From the NCBI GenBank assembly GCA_007922305.1, contig ML677365.1, forward strand, positions 16,052,293 through 16,116,292: a DNA stretch of 64,000 nucleotides. The letters run 5' to 3'. Below, in pieces: positions 48,601 through 60,600 of the stretch (position 1 is the stretch's first letter; every line of letters starts with the position of its first letter). The position numbers and the translations under genes are program-made. The notes under the pieces were generated by a model. It worked only from the letters and a program-made list of their open reading frames with translations, ran no database searches and was not told where the DNA came from. Origin of the DNA: Dermatemys mawii (taxonomy: Eukaryota > Chordata > Testudines > Dermatemydidae).

Positions 48601-51600
48601 AGTCAAGAAATCTAGCATCAAAACATTTGCTAACCAGGCCAAGACCAAATTTAAGTCTGGCAAGGGAGGGACAATCAGAGCAGCTATGAGTCCAGAAACT
48701 TTTCTGCAGAACCCTATTCTTAGGGAGAGGCAGACATTACATCTCAATGGCAACGTTCTTAGCCACAATGGGACCTGTGCCTATGTCCCTCTTTCATGAT
48801 GATGGAATAGTGAGAACAACAGAGAAAGGTGAATTAGGGCATCCGCTGGAAGCTCATGTTGAAAGAATTCATGACCTAAGAGCATGCAACAAAGACATGA
48901 CAAAATACATCAGAAATACCAGGGCTGTCATACAAATGGTGGCTGGAGAAAAATGCCACACATCTGATGAACTGGCTGCTAAATAGCTGAGGCAGGTCCT
49001 AAAAGGATCCAAGTGACTGACAGATTTAACAGTAGTAACAAAGACCTGTGGCACCTTAAAGATTAACGAAAGTATTGAAGCATAAGCTTTTGTGGGCTAA
49101 TACCCACTTCTTCAGATACATGCGATGGAATGCAGTTTGCTAGCACATCTCCAGATCAGCTGCTAGAAGAGGACCTCATCCTCCCTGATTAGAGATAACA
49201 AGCTGGTTCAGCCTGATTGGACTAACCTCATTATCTTTAACCTGGTCCTTGCCTCTTATTTATACCTGCCTCTGGGTACTTCCACTGCATGCATCCGACG
49301 AAGTGGGTATTAGCCCACGAAAGCTTATGCTTCAATACTTTTGTTACTCTTTAAGGTGCCACAGGACTCTGTCACTTCTGCAAATCCAGACTAACACGGC
49401 TACCTCTCTGAGATTTAACAGTAACTCCATGAAAGTCACCGAAAGACATCACTGGACAGGATCGAATGTTGGATGCAAGAAATACCAGATGATTGGTGCA
49501 TGCACTGTGCACCCATGGAAAACGTTTCTAAACGTGGCATCCAACAGGCAGTCACTTAAATATATGGTTTAAAATGCACTTGAGTATGTAGGAGCACACC
49601 CACCACAAACAACTCCATCTTGCCTGAGGTTTTCCAATGACGAAGGAACAAAGTCCATCAACAGCAGAGGCGTTGAATCCCAAGACTTGGACAGTACTCA
49701 AGAGAAAATGGACACAGGATGCTTCTACATGCTGTCTGTGTCAATATGACTTTTGGGTAATTTGGGATATGTCTACACAAAGAAAAACCCATGGTTGCCA
49801 GCCGACTTGGGCTCATGGGGGTCAGGCTACGGAGCGGTTTCACTACTATATAGACTTCTAGGCTTGGGCTAGAGCCCAAACTCTGGGAATCTCCCGCCCT
49901 TCAGGGTCCCATAGCTCTAAAGTCTGCACAGCAATGAAACGGCCCTGCAATCCAAGCCCGAATCAGTTAGCATGGACCAGCCATGGGTGTCTAGCTGCTG
50001 TTTAGACATACCCTCTGTGTTAAAGAAACCCTAATAATTGGTCACCTGATACAAATGTTTTGGTCCTTGCTGTTCACTAATTTCCAAAAATGGAACACAA
50101 ATAACCCGTGGATTGAAATATGCTCCATTAACAGCGCAACTGACAAGCATTGCTTCAGATCTGTGTATGCAATTTGTGACACATTCACTTTTGACTTCTG
50201 CAACATACTTTCTGCTGTACACTCTAACAGGATGGGACTATCATTCCTGTGTGATATGGGGGGCAGGGAAATGTGTGTTAAATGATGTCAAAACAAAGGG
50301 AGTTTACTGCTTCAGAGAATTCCCAAACTGGAAGAGCACACCAGACAAGCTGCAATTTCTGAAGCAAGGAAGTTGATACTGTGACATTGCACTCTATAGG
50401 ATTTTATTAAAATATGTTGATGAGCGTGAATATAACGTAACTAAAATACGCTTCACGCAAAAGGTCTCTTGTAAGGTAACATTATAAAGCTTATAATCTG
50501 AGTGTGGTCATCCTATTTGTATAAATATATCACTCGTATCTGAAACTAGAAATACGAAATAACTCTGAGGGCCTATTGTAATTATGCAAAGTGCGGGCTA
50601 TTAATTGTGGTTCGGAATCTTGATGGCTCCCATCAACCAGGACAATTGACTGTGGATGGCTCTGTTTGCTTGCAGGCCTTCCAGTGGAGTCAGGGTGGGA
50701 GGAATGAAGGCTTGGAGTCTCACAGGAAATGTGACCATGTCACCTGGTATTGAAATACATCTTAAAGATGGTGCTTTTCCATTTGGAGGGAGGTGGCGGG
50801 GGTGGGGGGAGATAAGATTTCTACCTTGTGCCAAAGCCATACAAGGGGGTGGAACAAAAAGGGGGCTGCAATCATAAGAAATCCCCTACCTACCACCTGA
50901 GGTGGAACAAGGGCTGCACCAGGGAAAGAATTGTGCCCAGACTGAGAAGGCATCCAGTTTGTGAAAAACTTGTTGAAACATCGGAGATTTTTATTTGTAT
51001 TCAGTTTTCTTACTGTACTAGGCTTAGACTTGTGTCTTCACTTTGTTCTGTCTGTTACTACTTGGAACTACTTAAATCCTACTTTCTATGTTTAATAAAA
51101 TCATTTTTTTTACTTATTAACCTGAAGTATGTATTAGTTCCCAGGGGGGGAAACAGGTGTGCATCTCTCTGTGTCATCATTTTAATAAACTTTTTAAGAC
51201 AGATTTAATAATCTAATGTGTGTGCTTTGTGTTTTTCCCTGTCTGATTGCATTAGCTCCCATTTCTCAAGTAATAAGCTTTTGCAGTTGAGTTTTAACCT
51301 TCAGCATACAGGGAGGTTAAAGCGAAAACTCTAGATCTTTTCTTGTACAGATACAAGCAGTGCCACTATGATCAAAGCAGAACAGAAATGGACAGTTACA
51401 TCCTAACTTTTAGCACCTGGTTGGCCTTGCCAGGATTCGAACCTGGATCATCTGTATGGTTAGACAGAGGCTTCCATTGAGCACAAGACCAGCTTTGGTG
51501 CAAGTTCCTTCCTTACAACTGCTATCCTTAAAGCTATGCAATTTTCAAGCAGGTTCCTTTTCTCACATGCAGCTAAAAAAGGCAAAAGAAGAGTTTGCAA

Positions 51601-54600
51601 TTTGAGTGTCATCAGGAAAGAATGAGAACATGCAATACGCAGAAGAGCAGACTAAGTGGAAGTAAAGTGCAGGGAATAAAATGGATCTCTTACCCTATCC
51701 TGTTTTATTACAGTCACAATGTGAATTAAGCAATTTACCTTGATATTTTTCTGGATTTGGCATGGCTTTTGACCGCTTTTTTGGCAAATTCACTCGAGGA
51801 TCCCCAACAGTCAGGCCCAATATCGTACCTGCCGCAATTTCTGATGGAGAGCTTATCCCTTTAAAATACATAAATGCACACCACAATGAAACAGACATTA
51901 CCAACAAGAAAAAAAATGGACTGAAACAGTCTTTTTTACTTGTTTTCTTTACTTGATATATTTTTGCCTTGGGATTGGATGCCTTTGCAAGCCTGAGAGG
52001 CAACATACAGTTTAACAGACTATTAGTGATTCTTCAAAAATATATAAATAGATACCCAGTATTGCAGAATAGCAATGTTAATTAAGGTTACATCAAAATT
52101 TGTAGTTAGTGCAGAAATGAAATCACTGTTTCACACTTTAATGACTGAATTTATTCTCCAGTTTTGGCACAGTAACTCTAGAGGACAACTGAATTTTTCT
52201 TGTTCTTTTTAAATATACAAATGCCAACTTTTTCAGAAGAAATAGAAAGCATGAGACACTTTTCTACAGCGGTTAGAAGCGTTAGTTGTGTATCATGTCA
52301 GTTGCTAAACTGAATCAGAACTCTTCAAACTATGTGTTTCCTTCCTCAAATCCCCTACTATATACCTTGCAATAACTCGAAGATGGCTTCTTGACGTTGA
52401 TGAAGAGCCACCTTCTCGGAATTCTTGCAGTTTTCTACCCACCAGTTGTTAAGTTCTGTTTCTGCATCAGCCATCTCCTGGAAAATAATGATTTCCTGTG
52501 AGGGAGACTAAATGGCCGCTGAACTGTTTTGTATTTGTTTGATCCAAATTCAAACAATTTTCTACAGTGTCTGTATGTATACGTACATCAGAAAATTGTC
52601 ATAAAACATGCTTTTCTTCCTCCTCAAATTTTGAATGGAAACTCCATTTTTACTGACATCTAAACTGGAAACTGGAATTTAATTCCTATAATGCTGCATT
52701 TTCCAGTCTTCCTTCAGCAAAAAACTGGCCAGTCTAATTCTTCAACCCAAAACTGAAGAATTAACAGTCTACTGTGTTTCTCAGGGTGACCCCTTATTCA
52801 TGTCAGAGATCTGTGATCCCCTTATGTTTACTATAAAACTAGTATGTTAAAAAATAAGAAAAGCAGTAAGCCTATTGGTGTGTTTCAAGAAAATACCTGA
52901 CCTTAAAGGGCAAGGGTGTGCATGAAAACAGATTTTTACTTTAGATTGTAACAGAAGTTTCAAATGGCTCGCAACCCCTTTGATTGCCTTTCATGACATC
53001 CTCTAGGAGTGATAACCTGTGGGTTGAGAAACATTAGTCTACAGTACGCCAGAGTGAACCTCAAATCTCCCTGGGCATCTTATGAATATTGTAATATTGA
53101 AAACTTGAGTACTTATTCCATAGCAATGCCATTTTGTTGGCTTTATTTATTTTTTTTACTCTTGATTTCTTCAGGAACCCCAAAATCAGGTACCTTAATG
53201 GAAAGTATGCTTTAGTCAAATACAAGTTATTGGGCTCAATACAGCGGTAGTAACTGGATGAAATGTAATGACCTGTAATAGGAAGGAGGTGGTCAGACTA
53301 GATAGTCTAACGGTTCCTTCTGGTCTTAAAAAGTCTACAAATTTGAATTATTGGTGGTAATTATGCTAGTAGCAAGACATGTAAATTGCTGATTTCCTTA
53401 CACTTTGGATAGAAGCAGTTTTCAGTGCTTCCGTAAGGACACAGTGAGAGAGTGGGCCAATCAACCGATATCTGAGAATCTCCAGAGTCAAATCACTGGA
53501 AAAGATAAAAATACAGAAGTGAAATATTCATGCAGTTTGTCAGTCGACAGGATTTTAAATCAGAGATTCTAGCAAATTTCAAATTTTAATGTTAATAATT
53601 TCTAGTACTACAAACGTACCTGATCACAACACCAGTAGTTTGCGATATCCAGCAGTACGACTGAAGTGGAACTCTGGTTCCATCGCCCATGATTTTTTTC
53701 ACTGGCACAGCTTTTCCTCCTTCATTGTCTTCCCTCTTCCTTTTCTTGCCAACACTCATAGCTACATCTGTTTGTTGTTCTTGAAGCAGTGTGACAATTG
53801 GTTCAGAGGAACAGGATTCTTCAGGCTCGGAACACTGAAAGACTGCTTTTAGCTCAGAGAGTATGTCCTAAAGAAAAAAATAGTGAGTTTGCATTAGCAA
53901 AATGGGCAATTTATTTGTAAGATACAAATCTAAGATACAGTTTTAGAGTTATGCTGTGCTACTTTACCTTCCTATACAGGCTAGATTCACAAGAGTGCTT
54001 AGGAACCTCACTGCCATTTTACATGTCCAAATCCCAGAATCAGGCCTCCGAGAATTCATAAAGCCCCTGCTCAACTGCCTCAAACCCTGTAAGCACAAGC
54101 TCACTTGGCACTGCCTATATTTTTGTAGTGAAAGTTCCCTGGGTATCCATGTTTCTGCCTCTGAGCATGTGCACTGAAGGCCTACACCAGGTGTCCAGAT
54201 ACCTCAGTCTCACAGCAATACACAAACTGAGAAAAGGCGGGTGTTCTTCCACCTAACTTGCCTGCGGAGCCTGATCTGGAAGTATGTTCTGACGTCACCT
54301 ACTGAATCGGGCTGTTTTAGACAAGCATGCATAAAATGTTGGGGTAGGGTAAGAAAGACAACAACCTCCATCATAATGTTTAGCCCAGTGGTTAGGATAC
54401 TGATGTGGGAGACCCCCAGTTCAAGTCTCCCCTTCAACAAAGGAGGGGAAAAAGGGATATTAACTGGGATTGGCCATCACTAAGGAATGCACTGCCTTAG
54501 CCACCAGGCTATGCAATATTGTGATGTGGGACTCCCTGTCTCTCTTGTTGAAGCTGTTCCAGTCTGGATAAACAAATGAATTGTTCTTTCCTCCCACCCA

Positions 54601-57600
54601 CAAATAAGCATGATAATGACTCTATAGTCTGGTAGCTAGAACACTCCTTTGAGGGGTGAAACATTCAGGATCCAGTCCTTCTGCTCCAAAGAGTTTCTGG
54701 ACAAAGAATGAACCTAAAATTCAGTAATTTAGTGTAATGTAATTAAATGCCAGACCACAAAAATCTACAATAAAGATGTTCCAAGCTCAGCTTGTTATGG
54801 AGAAGGAGGGGAGAGAAGAGTAAGGGGGTGGGGGTAAACACCCAAAAAATCACTACTTCAAGCATACAATTAACCACTGCATCAGGAGATGGCAACAAGT
54901 CAGAGGGAAGAGAGAAAATAAATTTCAGTAAGAACTTAGTTTTTATGCAAGATCAGCAACATTAACAATTCGTAGTACGGTAGTAATTACAGGGTTTTCA
55001 GGACTTGAGTCAAATGCTTAATTGATATTTAAAGTCAATTTAATTAAGGTTGTTTTTAAAATGTTGCTGCATCTTCAAAGAAAAAAAACACAAAACCAAG
55101 CACAACTTGATTTCTTTTTATGGCTTTTGTTCAACAGCAAACACATCTATAAGGTTAATGTATTATACTTCCCTAAAGCAGGGGTCTTCAAACTTTTTCC
55201 CCCGCGGCCCCTTGCCACGGAGAAAAAGAGTCTGGCAGCCCCCCAGGGCGGGTATGTCCGCCGAAATGCCGCCACAAGAAGCGGACGCTTCCAGCGGTGG
55301 TGGCATTTTGGCAGTCTAAAAATGGCCTGCCTGGGAGTTCAGCGGTCTCCTGGGCGGTCTCAGTGGCGGTGCCGGGGTCTCACCCACCCGGGGATGGTCT
55401 CGCGCCCCCCTGGGGGTGCATGCACCCCAGTCTGAAGACCACTGCCCTAAAGTACGACAATATGAAAACTGAGATTAGAATGTAAATTAAGTTAGTAAAA
55501 CTAAGGAATTAAATACAAATTACAACTAACTAAAAAGAGAACAACTTAAGATCAACAATTGGTAAAATCATTGTATGAGCACAGTCAGCAAACAAAAAAC
55601 AGATTGACAGAGCCAGAAGAGTACCCAGAAGCCACCTACTACAGGACAGGCCTAACAAAGACAAAAACAGAACACCATTAGCCGCCACTTTCAGCCCCCA
55701 ACTTAAGCCTCTCCAACGCAACATCAAAACCTACAACCTATCCTGAAAGATGATCCCTCACTCTCACAGATCTTGGGAGACAGACTAGCCCTCACTTAGA
55801 CACAGCCCCCACAACCTGAAAAATACTCACCAGCAACCGCACACCACACAACAAGCACACTAACCCAGGTACCTATCCTTGCAACAAAGTCTGATGCCAA
55901 CTCTGTCCTCATATCCATTCAACTGACACCATCATAGGACCTAATCACATCAGCCACACCATCAGAGGCTCATTCACCTGCACATCGACCAATGTGATAT
56001 ATGCCATCATGTGCCAGCAATGCCCCTCTGCTATGTACATTGGCCAAACCGGCCAGTCTCTACGCAAAAGAATAAATGGACACAAATCTGACATCAGAAA
56101 TCATAACAGTCAAAAACCAGTAGGAGAACACTTCAATCTTCCTGGCCATTCCATTAAAGACTTGATGGTGTCAGTTCTGAAACAGAAAAACTTCCAAAAC
56201 AGACTCCAACAAGAAACTGAGGAACTGGAATTAATTTTCAAATTGGACACAAACTAAATAGAACTTGCGAATGGTTTGCTCATTACACTAATTGATTGCA
56301 TTTCCCTAGTTAATTTACCTTCAATAGTTGTTATCTCCTGATATCCATTTCAAAAGGTACTTTTTTCTCCTGCTGATAATGGCCCATCCAAATTAAACAG
56401 ACTCTTAGAATTGGTATGCTAATATACAACCTTTTTTTTTTGCTTTCCGTGTGTATAAATGCATCTTACTTCTATTCCATTCTGTGCATCCGATGAAGTG
56501 GGCTATAGCCCACGAAAGCTTATGCTGAAATAAACTGGTTAGTCTCTAAGGTGCTACAAAGTCTTCCTCGTCTTATTTACGGACACAGACTAACAGGGCT
56601 GCTAATCTTAAACCAATCAAATCACAAGTTAACATAACACCAATGATTAAATGGCTTATTTAGTCTCTCTCTTTGTACTTTACTTAGCAGTTTATATTTT
56701 TCTTTCTGGAAACAATGGAGTTAAGTTTAGAATATTTATGTACCCAAGATAACCTCTACTGATCTGTGATAAGGTTTGCATTGAACCTATACTATTGGCT
56801 TATACACACATGCTATTACTATGACTCCTCTACCTTCCCCACACACACATCCTACAAATGCTAGGACAAGTCTTCCCTAGCATTTTCTGGGGCCTCAGAA
56901 CAGATCTTCAAATATCCTGTTGAGGAAATGAAGAATAAGTTACTTTAAAAAAGAAAAAAGGATCTGTTCTCTAGTTTGTTTGGTCTCTGGAGCTTTACAG
57001 TCAGTTAGGAACTGCAATTCGGGGAACAAGATGTTTCCTAGTTCAGGTACCATAATGCTTTCTCCTCCAGTCAACTGGCTGGTCTGTGATGTCTATCTAC
57101 TTCCCTTGGGAGGAAAACTAGAAGTATCAGTCATCTGGTTGTCATCATGGTGATATTGGAAGGAACACATTAACCTGGTCTTTTAAAGGGTGAAATGCAG
57201 GCTTATCCATAGGACCTCCCCAGCAATCTTCTGATTTGAATCAGTTTCACACCCCAACAGCATTGTCCAATCCCGGTCAACTAAGGTCAATCTGACCTTT
57301 AATCCATTCTTGCAGCCCTCCTACCTTGGATACTCGTTCTTTATCACAGTCACAAATTCAGATGCTTTCTCAACAGGAAATTACTACACCACCAAAATGA
57401 TCCTGACTCCCTTTATTTGAGTCAAGAGCTAGGGCTCCCAAATGGCTTCTTGGCCATTAGGGCCTGGCCATTTCCTGCTCATGACTTATGATCCATTGTT
57501 CTTTTGACTTAGAAAAATTATTCCTTACTCATTCACCATCTCATGCTCACACTTTTTCAAGGCCTGAGACTTCATGACCACAGTAAGAAATTATAGAACT

Positions 57601-60600
57601 GTCATCCTGCCTGGGAAACTGTCAAAGTTTATTTCACTGTCAATCCTCAAAGCCCACGCTGCTTCAAAAGTGACTTATTAAATCCCATTAATGCAAGCTT
57701 TCTAAAAAGCATAGCAAATGAACATTTATATATGTCATGTCTACATTACTAGAGGCCTGTGTGTCTTACAAGATGCTAGAAGAAAATGGCAATTGTTTCA
57801 CTTTTTCCTGTGTGCCCCCATATATCACACTCAGCTTTCCCAAATCCATCAGAAAATTATTGCATTTCAGATTTCCTGAAGAGAAGATCTCAGAAAAAGA
57901 TATAAAAAGTTTAAAGTTCAACTATAAAGAAAAAAACAGATACACCTGCTTAAGGGATGGATGTGTCCAGATCCACAGCTGTCTACTTTCAGAAGTAATA
58001 CCAGACCAATCCTTGGGTTTCCAAATGAAAGTAATAGGACCAAGCACATCCTCAGGATAGCGATCTGCACGGTAAAGGACCAGAGAGCCCTGAAGACTTC
58101 CAGACAGACAAGGCACAGCTGCAAAAGTTGGTCCTGGGAGGAAAAAACACCATAGGCACATAAAAGGATACAGAAACTTCTACAAATGGACCACCAGTGA
58201 GAAGCTGTAACCCAGAAAGCCTGATCCTGGTGTAAAGAGACATTAAAACTCTCTCTCAGCTAACAGCTGAGATTCTAACAAAACTCTTGTAAGTTATCCC
58301 AGCTCTAGTACCCATTTCTTTCCTCCAATCATCTCCACAGAATGATTTTCAAGTACTTCATATAACTAGAGCTCTGTGGTAGTTTTGTTACAAGGATTCA
58401 GTTTATTCAGATTGTACTGTATTTTTATTGTAAAGCATTTTTCTGCACCATGAGTCTGATTTTAGTCTCTATTTTGAAGCCTAGTTTCATTTTAAAATAT
58501 TTATGGAAGTTTTACCTGTATCTATACTACACATCCGAGCAAGCATCTTTAGAAGCTCTTCCTCTTTTCCATTCAGCTCCAGGCAACAGTAATATGATAA
58601 ATCCTGAAATAGCAGAAGATACTGAAGTTATAATAGGTTTAAAAACTCTGTAAAGGAGATGCTAAATAGCTAACGTTCAAAACTTTAACCAGACACAAGA
58701 GCTTAAACAACTTAATATTAAAGTCAAAGACACATAGTAATTTGAATTTTGCTTACTCTGTAAGTATTTAAAAGTAGAAGTTTGACCTGCTTTGCTAATT
58801 GCCAGTTTTGATTCAGCAAGCGTTTCTTATATAAGGCCCAGATTGTGAACACCCTGTTCCAGATGCTGTCCCAGGGATTACTTTCCTAGCTTTTATGGTG
58901 ACATACAGGGAAAAATATTTGAATACAAAACATTTCATGCATAGCTAAACATTTCCTGCAAAGGTTTGCTTGCCTCATTCTCTTTCTCCCCCTCAATCAT
59001 TCTCTACTTCACAGACATTTCATAATAAAGATTAATGGATAGTAAATCATGATACATGCTTTCCTACAAGAGTGCTCTATTATAATTTAAAGGTAAACTG
59101 CTTAATCATCTTGGCAAGGTAAGTGAAACTGTTGCAATCATCATACCTGAAGAAGGCAGTGTTTTGTCATGGCTCGGTAACAAGCCCTATAGCTCTTAGT
59201 TGTGGGTCTGTCTCCTAAGCAGTATCCCCATTTTTTCACCATATGAAATCTCTTTGCATGCCAAATATGTGTTTCCAACCAAATATTCTTCTTCTGCCTG
59301 CGATTAAACTCCACCACCAGGTTTACGTGACGCCTTCGAGCTTTTCGGCACTTATTCTTTGAATGCTCTTTTTTCTGATGCACAGCTTTTTCTGCCTATG
59401 TTTTCAGGAGAATGGAGGATATTTTCAGTGGCAAGGTTGAAAGCACAAGTAAGTTTCTATAGAAGAGAATGGCTGTTCTAGATTAAAGGGCATTGAACAC
59501 TGCTAACACATTTACAGCTTAAACATATGGTATTAATAAAGTTTATTGATCATAATCAAGATTTTTTTTAATTTTGGGGGGAGAAAAATCTCAATTTACA
59601 CACTTACAAAAAACCCAAAGCCTACTAATCTTCACCTAAAAACAGGTGTTAAAATTAATTTTTAGCATTTTATCAGCAAAAAAATAGTTTGCCTATTATC
59701 CAAATTTCTGTAGAAAAGTCAAAATATACTGCATATTGATAACGGATATACAGGCTAGAAAGACAGAAGGTGCTGAGAATCTGTCCTCAAGTGCACCAGC
59801 AGAGTTGAATAGAGTCTTGCACTATTCAAGACTGCTGCCAGTGTTTGTTACAACTCACTACTCTCAGGAAAACCTGCAGACAGGTGAATGTTAGCCTTTG
59901 CAAGTAGATACTTATCTCTTCAGACAAGGGGCTTACAACTGTTAGCATCCATAATTAATTTAACTGTATATTAGACCATCTGGGATGTCAGAGGTAGATT
60001 TAAGGATCCTGAGTGCCCTTGTCCTTTTCCTAAAGATTTAGGAATAGCAGTGTACCATTAACTCAGGGTTTCTCAAACCGGGGGTGGCTGAGCACTTCCA
60101 GGGGGATTGTGAGCTCCTGGCACCGCTTAAAAGCTGCCGAATGAATTACTTCTGCCTTCGGCGGCTTTTCAGCGGACACACTGAGCGCTCTGTTTGGCTG
60201 CAGTCAGGAGCGCTCGGCATGTCCGCCGAAAAGCTGCCGAAGGCAGAAGTAATCCATTCGGCGGCTTTTCAGTGGGCATACCAGGGTCCACCACGGCAGT
60301 CGAAGAATGTAAAATGGGTCGCAGTTCTCAAAAGTTTCAGAATCGCAGCATTAACTCATTATCTTTTATGTTCTCTTCAGTTTATGCTTAATTGCCGGAG
60401 GGGTATCACTGAAGTTTGAAAACCAAGTTACTTCATTTGATTAAAAAAAAAGATATGGAACTGAGTTTTTTGCTCTTATAAGAGCCAGTCAGACTCCTAA
60501 TATACAGGTTAAAGGCTTAAGTCACGTTAGAGGACACTGAAGGCCTCACTATACAAAATAATTCAATATAATAAATTAGTATAAACATTTGTATTCTGGA

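Larger units (their letters stand above)
49035..49410. mobile_element. Penelope-like insertion made of two inverted ends
   Basis: 376 bp flanked by the exact 13-bp direct repeat AGATTTAACAGTA (49022-49034 and 49411-49423). The left arm (about 49037-49132) and right arm (about 49280-49374) are inverted copies with roughly 10% difference, around a spacer of about 150 bp. Each arm has the hammerhead-like core followed by 'gcttatgcttcaatact' and 'ctttaaggtgccacag'. No protein remains. This is the kind of inverted-end structure known for Penelope-like elements. Confidence 0.8.
48478..49570 (+). pseudogene. Decayed coding-like sequence, unidentified
   Basis: Frame-shifted protein-like pieces follow one another on the strand opposite to POP1. 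One (from 48478) reads [40 protein letters not shown] and PSQEI before a stop. Another (48747-48986) reads [34 protein letters not shown] and HTSDELAAK. There are no introns between them; a Penelope-like insertion splits the segment at 49035-49410. I do not recognise the parent gene, and a retroelement origin is possible. Confidence 0.3.
55540..56611 (+). mobile_element. Penelope-like retroelement, 5'-truncated
   Basis: Contains decayed reverse-transcriptase tail words ([17 protein letters not shown] after '[14 protein letters not shown]'), then a GIY-YIG endonuclease remnant (55994-56257). The 3' end follows, with the hammerhead-like motif and 'agtctctaaggtgctacaaa'. The boundaries are approximate, and the 5' part of the protein is absent. 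It sits in a POP1 intron, opposite to the gene's orientation. Confidence 0.82.
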
